Shown piece by piece: positions 16,801 to 24,072 of a stretch of DNA of 24,072 nt. A program made the position numbers and the translations under genes. This DNA comes from Amoeboradix gromovi (lineage: Eukaryota > Sanchytriomycota > Sanchytriomycetes > Sanchytriales > Sanchytriaceae): the NCBI GenBank assembly GCA_018985225.1, contig JADGIF010000062.1, positions 1 to 24,072 of the forward strand, read 5' to 3'. The notes under the pieces were generated by a model, which did no database searches, was not told where the DNA came from, and was given only the letters and a program-made list of their open reading frames with translations. How positions within the stretch are numbered: position 1 is the stretch's first letter; each line of letters starts with the position of its first letter.

Positions 16801-19800
16801 GTCCGCAACCACTCCGTCCCACGATTGCTTACCAATTAAGTAGTACATTCGACTAAATGAATTGTTAATTAGGTGCGACTCATAATAATTTATAAATTTG
16901 GATTTAATGTCAAAATTGCAATGACCAAAAGCACTCATAAAAACAGGTTCTAGCAACATGGTTAGTTCGGTATTCTTGTAGGTAGGATTGTTATAAATAT
17001 CAAAGACAGCATTATAATAAATAAATGAGAATGAATCTTCTGGAGTTGCTGCGTTTGCACTCGTATTAGCATTGCTTGCTTCCAAAAATAATTTAATCAA
17101 GTATCCCATTTCTTTAACTGACATTATACTTGTTTTACTAATTATAGCCTTAAAAAGCAAAGTGGATTCGCTGTTAGACTTGCTGAGTCTAATCAATCTG
17201 GTTAATGAATCGACAAACTTAAACCTAAGGGTACCAAGCATAGAGATCATTTTAAACAATAGCTCGGTAATAATCAACGTTTGATCAAACGAATACAAAT
17301 CACTGCTATACCATCCTGTTATAACATCATTATAGCAAGTGATTGTGAATTCAACAAAACCCTCGCACAGCTCTTTTTTAAATTGCAGTAACACATCAAT
17401 GCTGATAATAGCCATATATCTGTTATTCCTGGACAACTCAATAGCGATGTTAGCAACATGCTTGCAGAGTACGTCCCCAGCTTCTTCTCCTTCATTGCTG
17501 AAGTGCTGTGTTGACTTTAATACAGATTGCAGCAAGGTATGAATGTCATTATAACACGTAAAATCAGATTTGAGAACTAGTTCCAGTAGAGAACTAATAG
17601 TATTATGAGATTGTAGAGTCCAATGGTTATTCATGTGCAGTACATCTACTGATGTAATGACTAGCAAGTATTCAATAAACAACTTGTACGATACCATTGC
17701 TATTGGCATAATGTTAGTTGCATCTAGCAACACAACAATATCATTTAGCTGCAATAAAGGAGCATTTATGGTATTAATCAAAGAATTTAATCTATCGTTT
17801 AGCTTATTTAACCAATAAAATCTCTTAACCGCTGTACTGGTAGCGATGGCATGCATAAAACGGATCATCGCATTGACCATCACTCCTGTTGTAGGGATGC
17901 TTGTAGAGCTAGTGTAACAATCTGATAAAAATACAAACAGGTCCACAACAATACTTCTTAGTTCAATTCCTACCAGAGTAATCATCTTGTACAATGGGTT
18001 AACCAACAACTCATACAAACAGGTACCATCACTGTTAACAGTATTTAAATGCTGCAGAAACATTGGAGAATGCTGGATTATTAATTTATAAATGTTGACC
18101 ACAACGTGAGGAGTTAGTTCGTCTTTCAACAAACTAGATATTATGGCAATATATTCTGGAGGATTAGAAATGGCCGGGATATTCGGATTACTATTCGCAA
18201 CGCCTGTATCCATATGATTGGCAATGGCACCACCTGGACTTGAGGTTGCTGAATTACCAATGTCTACTTTGTTGTAATACTCCATCATTATAGCCATTGC
18301 TTGGTGTAGAACATCTACACACTCCATGATATTAAATGATTTCAGCATCAACGTAAATATAGAGGAGATGTATTGCCTAGGAATGTCATATTGCTTTAAG
18401 CAAAGAGCACATGTTAATGCTAATTCCCCTTTGAGCTTGTACAGCGATTCTTCTTTTTTAAACAATTGGAAGGCAAATTTAATGATCAACCTGCTGGTCC
18501 CCATCTTGCTTAACAATAAGGGAGACTTTATGACAAAATATTGAGTTATTTTCAACCAGCAGTACAGCACGTCCATATTGATATCAGTAGTACTGGTGTC
18601 CCAGATAACAGATTTGGCAGTATTTACCAGTTGAGTGGTTGGATTGTTTAAATGGTCCAGCAAAGGAATTAAAAAAAGGTCAAAGTATACTCTGTTTAAC
18701 GGCGATGTCAAAAATTTGATGATTGTGTTGGATATCAATATATCAGCTGCTGTACAAAGTGAATCGCTTGATAAGTTGGAGTCCGCCGGTACAGGTGAGT
18801 TCTGAGTTGTTACCATGTCTTTTAACATCAACTCAATGTATTCGTTTACGTTTATCAAGTATTCATAATAATCAGCACAGTCGTCATTGAAAAGCACATG
18901 TGCTGTAGTGGGAAGTTTATTAAACATCTTCTTGATTATTTCTAGCGTGAATGAGCCGTATAAATGAATAATTTCACTATAGTAGCATAAATAGTTGATA
19001 GGTTTAACTGTGTTCTTTAATAAGCAGCCGATGCTCTGCAATGAGCATACAGTAAACAAGTTACTGTTCAGACCCAGTATGTGAGCGGAGTATAGTATTC
19101 TAGTATAGTTGTACATTTTAAGAGAGTTGAAGTCATTAATTATTTCTTTCAATCCTATTGTTTTACTACTCAAAAACTCATTCAACACCAAAGTGTTTTT
19201 AAAATATCTAACGCAATACAAGATAACATCTACATGTCCAATATTATCTATGTGCTCACACAAAACATCACTTACTACTACGTAGTACTTCGTAAACATT
19301 AAATCTAAACAGGGCAATATCGGTAAATGCTGTATGTTACTACGCTGCGATAGAGTGCAGTAATATTGTACCATCAAGAATATACATTGCTTCGGGTCTT
19401 CTAAAGGGCATCTGTATAGAGCATCGAAAGAAGCATCCATTATGCCCAATTCTCTGTTGATGCTAAGACTAGTAGTGCTATTAAAAACTCTGTCTAAAAC
19501 AGTGTAGATGGTACTAGAGTAATCTGATTTTGTCATGTTTTGAGGGAACAATTCAATGATCCGAGCAATTCCGCCACTAGAACTATGCGATGCATTTTTA
19601 GACTGAAATGTTAACTGAGGTTTAAGTGCTTCTTTAATATGCGGTCTAGTCAGGTTGTCATGCTGTAAAACATATGGCCTAATCAGTTTTAATTGTTCGA
19701 ATGCCATCGTGGCTATCGAGTGGTCATGGCTGAATATAAGATTTATAGAGCATATCAATATAGGCTTATTAATTAGCAATGGATAATACTTTGGATATTT

Positions 19801-22797
19801 GCTGATGGAGTGTATACAATTTATAGCTGCTTTGTTGATGTCATGGTTACTAGTGCTAAAGAGAACAGATTGTATCCCGTTTAATAGCAGTGCCATGGTA
19901 TCATCAGGGATAACCATGAATGTAATGTACCATCTGATGTTAATTAGCCAAGCAGCTTGTAGAGATGTTTCCAATGCTGTTATTGGTATTTCTAACAAGG
20001 ATTGAACAAATGGACACTCTAATACGTTTGTAGTAAAATCGGGTAGTCTGCTACAGAGCCGAGATATGTTAGCGATGTAAACATCAATTATGTAGTAGTG
20101 ACGATTGAACGCATGTCTCACCATAAAGTTAGATATTTCTTTGTTGATGCCTGTCTTCAATAAGATTACTTCTAACAGTCTAGTAGATTGACTTATCAGG
20201 TCATTGCATATATACCTTGTAGAACATTTAATCAATTGCTTAGATATACCTAAAAGTGCATCAGAGTCATTGGTATTCGAGTTACTGTAATACTCCATCA
20301 GCAGGTTTAGCGCATTTCTAGTAGATGAGTAGCATAGATTAGAAATATTTATGTTGGTACAAATGTAATTAAAATGGATAGATTTCTTAATTATATCGAT
20401 AGAGGATCCAGCATTTAATGAAGTAATGTATGCTTTAGAGATTACTCTAGAATCGATGGCATCCAACTGGGATATGGTAGATTGGTCCAGGATACCAAAA
20501 TGAAATCCATACATAATTAGAGTATGCACTATGGAACTATCGGATTTCGTCAACAAAGAACACGATAGGATAGCCTGCCTTAAAGCGCTAGGTACAGCAA
20601 AAGACGGGTTGATCTCAAAGTTGTTGAATAACGCACACTGTTTAATAAAGGGGTTTAAACACATATTATAGTTGATAGAAGCAGATATCTTGCTGGAATT
20701 AGAAATAGTAAGTGAACAGGGACTAAAGCTGTCAGTAGAATAGTCCAAAAGTATGTTGCTACTAACATGCAGGTCATTAACAAAAGAATCACAGCGTGCC
20801 ATGATTTTGCATAGTATCTTCAGTGAAAGCAGATGAAGGTCATGGTTAATAATGTCAGTGTCATTGCATGTAGTAATAGACTTGAGAGTATCAACCAAGT
20901 CGTTTAAACAGCAGCTAAGCATGGTTTCTAAATTTTCATGCTGTAAGTGATCTAAGCAAGTGTCTAATGTCTTCAGAGCTTGTATTGCAACACTTGAGAT
21001 AGATTCATCATAATCAACATTAATAATATTGGTAAATGGTGCATTTAGCGCTAGTAGTATTGGTTTGACCATGTTTGGCAACAGCGGGATTAGAAATGAT
21101 AATTTGGCAGGAAGTGTTAGAAGAATCTCACTACACAATAAAGAGTGTTGAGGAATGTCAAGTCCACAGTTGATAACAGCAAACAAATCGTTGATACAAG
21201 GTTCTAGGATAGAATAATTGTCATCACGAGGTGAGTTACCGATACTTCTAAATAAATGCTTCATTAACAACAAATATAATGAGCTTCCTGTTTTTATATA
21301 GTGGTCCACTAAATTCCTGACAAATTCGATCATCTCGTGATTTAGAGTCAATACATGCGTTGGGTTGGTGGCGAAAGTCATAAAAGTTAGTTTGGCTATT
21401 CTCATATGTATCTTTAATGTCATGGAATCAAATAGTGTGAATTCGGACAATGATTTGTGGAAATAGCTAAAGAAATGCAATGCCAAAGGACCAGACAATG
21501 TCGGATTACTCAACAAAGATTGGATGAATCCAATCCTTATAGAATGAAATTTGCAGCTAGCAAAAAGTAGTGCAGGTTGGGGCAGAACCGTGGATATCAT
21601 TGTCGCTGGAATTGATGTAAATGTCGTGATTAAAGTTTCAACAACTTCTTGTTCAATCTGGACAGAGATGGTCTTCCAATCAGTTATTAACGTATCTGGC
21701 ACATCCAACGGAGTTCTCTTTAGTCCATTCTGTGTAATTTTGGCTATCCACTCATCTTTTTTGTTAAAATTAACTCCAAACCTTTCTTGATAATGAGCAA
21801 TAGCGGACATCTTAAGAAGAAACTCAGCACTCTGTTTGATCCAGTCATACAACTCAACTGTTATAGGGTCCGGTGCACGCTGCTGATTTTGAACAATAAG
21901 GGACGCTGTAGTTTGTTTTATTCCCATGCTGACTATTCTAAAGGCAATAATTAACTCATCAAAATCTAATTTATCATCGCATACATATAACTTGCCAACT
22001 AGCGGATCAACTATATAATCTAATTCGATGTTTTTTGATTGAAAAGCAGATTTAACATCATCAGTGATCTGAATCTCCTTGACGGCGTAAATCTTAAACA
22101 ATGAATGCAATTTCATGGTGAAGAACACATGAAGTTGTTGCACCATTTTGACATCCGATGCTTTGTCAAGGGTATGCAAAATAGTTTTTAAAAGCATGCA
22201 TAACGTTGATCTTTTCCCTTGAAATTGCGCAGTATACTTCATGTAGATTTGTAATACAACAGACATTTGATCCAATGGAATTTCATTCTTTTTAGTTAGC
22301 ACTAAATCGCCGTATTGTGAATAATAAATTGGATCCATCTTAACAAATATATCTTTAAAATGCATTTGAAGTGCACCATTAGCCAGCAATTGCTTGATAG
22401 GCATTAAAAGCTCACGTGTATGGCTTGGCAGCCATTTATCAATGTAAGGATAGACGTCAGGAATAACCCTGCCCTTGCTTTTGAACCCTAAGTACCCAAG
22501 AGATTTGGAAAGAATTTGAATATTAGTAGTCGTACTCGCCCAATGAACCATGAGCTGAATGCATCCGTTGACATGTTCATCATTGCAGGACATTAAAGTA
22601 GCAGGGATTTCTTTGTAAGGATGATTTTGCAAGACGCTTAGAATTTGAGGCGTGAACTGCGGGTTTTGGCTAAAGATGCTTTGGATACCTTTGCAGTAAC
22701 TAGAAATATCAAAATTACTGCTATTCGAGGCAATGCTGTCTATAAATAGTGGGATTTGTTGAAGAGTAAGTTGCTGATTCTGATTGGGTTGCTGCAT
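13873..22797 (-). CDS. TRA1: Tra1/TRRAP, PIKK-family pseudokinase scaffold of SAGA and NuA4
   Basis: A giant protein of 2974 residues from ATG 22797; the frame continues 15 codons upstream to a TTG, rejected as a start. It begins with a Gln/Asn-rich stretch (MQQPNQNQQ). Residues to about 1900 are helical HEAT-like repeats. The FAT domain is clear near 2430-2500: LELIKTTNTHYFT, FLVYKGHYL and KAWSSWANYH match TRRAP/Tra1. The C-terminal kinase-like part has YLSDLLEG and LTPIIQEYITTIGIQG (near 2886), matching the Tra1 LTPNISEFLTTIG block, but no kinase catalytic or Mg-binding motifs, as expected for this pseudokinase. It ends in a FATC-like tail TNPILLAELGMEYVPYF, where the usual final Trp-x-Pro-Trp is aromatic-substituted. 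It brings transcription activators to SAGA and NuA4 acetyltransferase complexes. It is roughly a fifth shorter than the yeast and human proteins. Confidence 0.94.
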   Translation of the reverse strand: MQQPNQNQQLTLQQIPLFIDSIASNSSNFDISSYCKGIQSIFSQNPQFTPQILSVLQNHPYKEIPATLMSCNDEHVNGCIQLMVHWASTTTNIQILSKSLGYLGFKSKGRVIPDVYPYIDKWLPSHTRELLMPIKQLLANGALQMHFKDIFVKMDPIYYSQYGDLVLTKKNEIPLDQMSVVLQIYMKYTAQFQGKRSTLCMLLKTILHTLDKASDVKMVQQLHVFFTMKLHSLFKIYAVKEIQITDDVKSAFQSKNIELDYIVDPLVGKLYVCDDKLDFDELIIAFRIVSMGIKQTTASLIVQNQQRAPDPITVELYDWIKQSAEFLLKMSAIAHYQERFGVNFNKKDEWIAKITQNGLKRTPLDVPDTLITDWKTISVQIEQEVVETLITTFTSIPATMISTVLPQPALLFASCKFHSIRIGFIQSLLSNPTLSGPLALHFFSYFHKSLSEFTLFDSMTLKIHMRIAKLTFMTFATNPTHVLTLNHEMIEFVRNLVDHYIKTGSSLYLLLMKHLFRSIGNSPRDDNYSILEPCINDLFAVINCGLDIPQHSLLCSEILLTLPAKLSFLIPLLPNMVKPILLALNAPFTNIINVDYDESISSVAIQALKTLDTCLDHLQHENLETMLSCCLNDLVDTLKSITTCNDTDIINHDLHLLSLKILCKIMARCDSFVNDLHVSSNILLDYSTDSFSPCSLTISNSSKISASINYNMCLNPFIKQCALFNNFEINPSFAVPSALRQAILSCSLLTKSDSSIVHTLIMYGFHFGILDQSTISQLDAIDSRVISKAYITSLNAGSSIDIIKKSIHFNYICTNINISNLCYSSTRNALNLLMEYYSNSNTNDSDALLGISKQLIKCSTRYICNDLISQSTRLLEVILLKTGINKEISNFMVRHAFNRHYYIIDVYIANISRLCSRLPDFTTNVLECPFVQSLLEIPITALETSLQAAWLINIRWYITFMVIPDDTMALLLNGIQSVLFSTSNHDINKAAINCIHSISKYPKYYPLLINKPILICSINLIFSHDHSIATMAFEQLKLIRPYVLQHDNLTRPHIKEALKPQLTFQSKNASHSSSGGIARIIELFPQNMTKSDYSSTIYTVLDRVFNSTTSLSINRELGIMDASFDALYRCPLEDPKQCIFLMVQYYCTLSQRSNIQHLPILPCLDLMFTKYYVVVSDVLCEHIDNIGHVDVILYCVRYFKNTLVLNEFLSSKTIGLKEIINDFNSLKMYNYTRILYSAHILGLNSNLFTVCSLQSIGCLLKNTVKPINYLCYYSEIIHLYGSFTLEIIKKMFNKLPTTAHVLFNDDCADYYEYLINVNEYIELMLKDMVTTQNSPVPADSNLSSDSLCTAADILISNTIIKFLTSPLNRVYFDLFLIPLLDHLNNPTTQLVNTAKSVIWDTSTTDINMDVLYCWLKITQYFVIKSPLLLSKMGTSRLIIKFAFQLFKKEESLYKLKGELALTCALCLKQYDIPRQYISSIFTLMLKSFNIMECVDVLHQAMAIMMEYYNKVDIGNSATSSPGGAIANHMDTGVANSNPNIPAISNPPEYIAIISSLLKDELTPHVVVNIYKLIIQHSPMFLQHLNTVNSDGTCLYELLVNPLYKMITLVGIELRSIVVDLFVFLSDCYTSSTSIPTTGVMVNAMIRFMHAIATSTAVKRFYWLNKLNDRLNSLINTINAPLLQLNDIVVLLDATNIMPIAMVSYKLFIEYLLVITSVDVLHMNNHWTLQSHNTISSLLELVLKSDFTCYNDIHTLLQSVLKSTQHFSNEGEEAGDVLCKHVANIAIELSRNNRYMAIISIDVLLQFKKELCEGFVEFTITCYNDVITGWYSSDLYSFDQTLIITELLFKMISMLGTLRFKFVDSLTRLIRLSKSNSESTLLFKAIISKTSIMSVKEMGYLIKLFLEASNANTSANAATPEDSFSFIYYNAVFDIYNNPTYKNTELTMLLEPVFMSAFGHCNFDIKSKFINYYESHLINNSFSRMYYLIGKQSWDGVVADRASGFIIYLYFIGDYTIHLDNKQSIASDTNSILDIITAFAGTFQIMFPTLWNQFSSSQQIQLQYAFTSCLTNNPTCVNMINTLSNTSIELPPFLVNRALPVVGYGSSSSTYHLALSNALLMNKDYDLLLGLQYHKPLNKPYINIIHSLQQSDYTNAQLQIEQLNVNSLSNNESVFIRESWLECSRQLQQWDLIQEISKHEQWHDLYYISNCHLLDFNSAGQHEQMQTIINQRNALGIQDGSIISAFKLIHSYMGNTVNASVVDNVTSNLQSSIVSSINRNALSVYDCRIYLECLLFDTITSILNKIVDVNTAIEQSSVLNQQCHYFRQFIPNDHDSVDEWSEFIKLRKYSFDLINSKFSTYIPNMQSMLNSGPNGQNSLAFKGFHELAWSFNKLAKIYRVNGLSEHCVNTLNMVYSLPNIEISEAFVKLREQAKLYNADGNTTSGNGLELIKTTNTHYFTSVNKSEFLVYKGHYLCNYNRLDEANEAYMNATQTDKDYYKAWSSWANYHIRHLDLLDNAVLKNCIVCLVNALSCTTNKVLYKQAVSLTWLLTTNQFVSGLSELLNPQFIQLSHFKCNIAELFYLCNGPLNEFASKLLLKLFNLYPNTVFVHLIQQKDNALLPQFKAIHPILFQTMGMVYEKLVELGEIDAMHVDSDATHLDGAPVSIPLPPSLEHYIPFSTMRLPCDSSDGTISKFIGCTMSSNSTVSVNIKILADDGLTYVYNIVNQKVEYPIFRTSQGTFTWSNYHVNKSLQFKKRRVNMPIVNSEYLKDGIILSNIPTSIYLSDLLEGRQLSEYKDAGEFNTLVNKYQNTLRDYLMNRLVASAYYEYRRVFAYSYSMLNSMVYGLDLNVLKLNDFKLSVVNGKVFSITSIFKNKRTISSPIYMRLTPIIQEYITTIGIQGYYRQMMIIMGRGLMDKAEYLRLYLPFEDPESKSKEIDKRFGVLGKLKNDEMISTSTNPILLAELGMEYVPYF

Positions 22798-22948
22798 TGA
22801 AACGAGTTTTAAACCCCAGACAACTTGAAGATGCAAAAACAATTGTTTCGATTTTACACTAGGTCAAATAACACTAGTTGAACTTTGATTCGCAATTCTA
22901 TGTTTTAAATGTAGTTGTTCCCAAGATTGTCGACTTTGAGGAGGAAAC
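22798..22948. promoter_or_regulatory. Divergent intergenic region between Tra1 and glutaredoxin genes
   Basis: 151 bp between two outward-facing start codons, so it must hold both promoters. AT-rich; no clear TATA box or other element is recognised. Confidence 0.4.
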
Positions 22949-23842
22949 ATGAAAACTGTTCAGTTGTATTATGCAACTTGGTCAAAGCCATCAATGAATC
23001 TTTTAAAGGTAGTTGACATTTGGAAAAAAAAATATGAAAACATATCATTTGAATGCATCGATGTCGATGATGAGGATATTGACGTTGCGGGAGTACCTAC
23101 ATTAAAGATGACGGACGCTAAACAAACCAAAGAATATGTTGGCGCCAATGCTCACCTAATTACCAAAATGTTGGACCAACTTGACCTGTCAGAAGACTCT
23201 ATTCCTACAAATAAAGATGAGCCATATAATGAGGCTGTACTGAAGGAACTGGTAAATTCAGCGCCTATCATGATATTTATCAAAGGCACTCCTGCGCAGC
23301 CTAAATGTAAGTTTACTCGAGAGCTGTTGGATATATTTATTAATATAAATGTGCGATTTTCATATTTCAACATATTGTCAAATGAATATGTAAGATTACA
23401 CATGAAGGAATATGCGCAGTGGCCAACTTTTCCACAGGTATGGCTCCATTCGGAGTTTATCGGTGGTCTCGAAATCATCAAAGAGCTTAGAGAATCGAAC
23501 GAATTGTTGTCACTACTCAAGGAACACATATCAGAAACTACGGAAGACAAATGCAACAGGCTAATAAATCAAACAAAGGTCATGATATTTATTAAGGGTT
23601 CGCCTACAGAACCACAATGTGGATTTTCAAGAACTTTGGTTAACTTGTTAAATAGCAACAACATAGACTTTGGATATTTTGATATTTTGAAAGACGAAAA
23701 TGTGCGCCAAACGTTGAAGAATATTCAAGACTGGCCGACTTATCCAATGCTTTTTGTAAGAGGCGAACTAATGGGAGGACTGGATATTGTGAAGGAAATG
23801 CTAGATGGAGAGCTCCAAGACATAATTAGGCAAGAGGTATGA
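22949..23842 (+). CDS. Multidomain monothiol glutaredoxin (Trx-Grx-Grx, GLRX3/PICOT type)
   Basis: A 297-residue protein with one thioredoxin-like and two glutaredoxin domains. The Trx domain (1-85) has YATWSKPS where an active thioredoxin has WCGPC, so it has no redox cysteines, as in this family generally. Grx domain 1 (about 97-190) has KGTPAQPKCKFT (113-123): the usual CGFS is CKFT, with Cys120 kept. Grx domain 2 (about 203-297) has intact KGSPTEPQCGFS (216-227), WPTYP (262-266) and MGGLDI (275-280). Such proteins bind a 2Fe-2S cluster with glutathione and handle cytosolic and nuclear iron trafficking, often with BolA partners. Animals have Trx-Grx-Grx; most yeasts have Trx-Grx (Grx3/4), so the two-Grx form is notable if this is a fungus. 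The GAGGAGGA just before the ATG resembles a bacterial ribosome site but is probably chance. AATAAA follows 1 nt after the stop. Confidence 0.94.
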   Translation: MKTVQLYYATWSKPSMNLLKVVDIWKKKYENISFECIDVDDEDIDVAGVPTLKMTDAKQTKEYVGANAHLITKMLDQLDLSEDSIPTNKDEPYNEAVLKELVNSAPIMIFIKGTPAQPKCKFTRELLDIFININVRFSYFNILSNEYVRLHMKEYAQWPTFPQVWLHSEFIGGLEIIKELRESNELLSLLKEHISETTEDKCNRLINQTKVMIFIKGSPTEPQCGFSRTLVNLLNSNNIDFGYFDILKDENVRQTLKNIQDWPTYPMLFVRGELMGGLDIVKEMLDGELQDIIRQEV

Positions 23843-23843
23843 T

Positions 23844-23849
23844 AATAAA
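23844..23849 (+). terminator. Poly(A) signal AATAAA after the glutaredoxin gene
   Basis: AATAAA one base after the TGA stop at 23840-23842. Confidence 0.5.
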
Positions 23850-23975
23850 CAGTTTTTACTATTTTGCAAATATCTTTTGAGGAACAGGACATTTCATTTC
23901 GGACTATGCATGAGCCACTGAACATAATGTCCAAGGGCAGTAGCAGGAACATGACGCGGGACCGAGAGAACTTTC

Positions 23976-24072
23976 AGCTACGGCCATACACACCTGGAAA
24001 TACCTGATCCTGTCAAATTTCAGAAGTCAAGCAGGTGCTGGCATGGTTAGTACTGCCATCGGAGACGGGGTG
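23976..24072 (+). rRNA. 5S ribosomal RNA (3' end beyond the window)
   Basis: About 97 of the usual 120 nt are present. The 5' end reads AGCTACGGCCATAC, matching the eukaryotic 5S start with its TACGGCCA. Next come CCTGAT, then AGAAGTCAAGCAGG (internal box A region, about 24024-24038), GGTTAGTACT, and CGGAGACG in the box C region (24055-24068). These spacings fit a canonical 5S gene transcribed by RNA polymerase III from its internal promoter. It stands alone 133 bp downstream of a protein gene, not visibly in a tandem array. The last 20-25 nt, including the 3' strand of the closing helix and the T-run terminator, are outside the window, so intactness cannot be confirmed. Confidence 0.9.

Noticed and set aside
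13873-22797. Identification as a catalytic PIKK (TOR, ATR or ATM).
   Set aside because: No kinase catalytic motifs, and the FAT and LTP-TTIG blocks match Tra1/TRRAP specifically.
22798-22842. TTG-initiated 15-codon extension of Tra1.
   Set aside because: Not an ATG; the ATG at 22797 gives a natural polar Gln-rich start.
22938-22945. GAGGAGGA upstream of the glutaredoxin ATG, resembling a bacterial ribosome binding site.
   Set aside because: All neighbours are eukaryotic genes, and no other gene here has such a site.
23152-23556. A 134-codon minus-strand frame inside the glutaredoxin gene, and similar frames inside Tra1 and the other genes.
   Set aside because: They are antisense shadows of firmly identified coding sequence, with no recognisable protein features.

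Overview
The window is an AT-rich, very compact stretch of eukaryotic nuclear DNA with nine protein genes, the start of a 5S rRNA gene, and two copies of a short terminal-inverted-repeat element. Every protein gene is one uninterrupted reading frame (the longest is 8.9 kb) with no sign of introns. The standard genetic code fits, and true starts are ATG. The gene set (IFT70, Brc1/Rtt107-type BRCT protein, riboflavin synthase, Tra1, Est1/Smg7, Trx-Grx-Grx glutaredoxin) suggests a flagellated early-diverging fungus or near relative (zoosporic, chytrid/Rozella/aphelid-like). The fungal side is inference. The cilium follows from IFT70.

Layout: 1-184, inverted-repeat element, cut by the window edge. 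295-2040 (-), IFT70. 2283-4475 (+), Brc1/Rtt107-like. 4536-4712 (+), a 58-residue protein resembling ATP synthase subunit j. 4810-8184 (+), a NAK-type pseudokinase fused to a shortened clathrin heavy chain. 8232-9464 (-), Est1/Smg7-like. 9593-10174 (-), riboflavin synthase. 10187-13354 (+), an HD / polynucleotide kinase / RNA ligase three-part RNA repair protein. 13418-13855, second copy of the inverted-repeat element. 13873-22797 (-), Tra1/TRRAP. 22949-23842 (+), Trx-Grx-Grx monothiol glutaredoxin. 23976-end (+), 5S rRNA.

The two most striking genes look like unusual domain fusions. The pseudokinase-clathrin protein joins two partners of endocytosis in one chain but lacks the clathrin trimerisation end. 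The HD-Pnk-ligase protein appears to carry every end-healing and sealing activity of RNA repair, in an order and with an HD domain unlike the usual fungal tRNA ligase Trl1. A genome-wide style also shows: AATAAA signals overlap or lie within 30 nt of the stop codon in eight of nine genes, and riboflavin synthase and the RNA repair gene start 12 bp apart back to back. The genes have no evident shared pathway; they appear to be ordinary neighbours in a compact chromosome.
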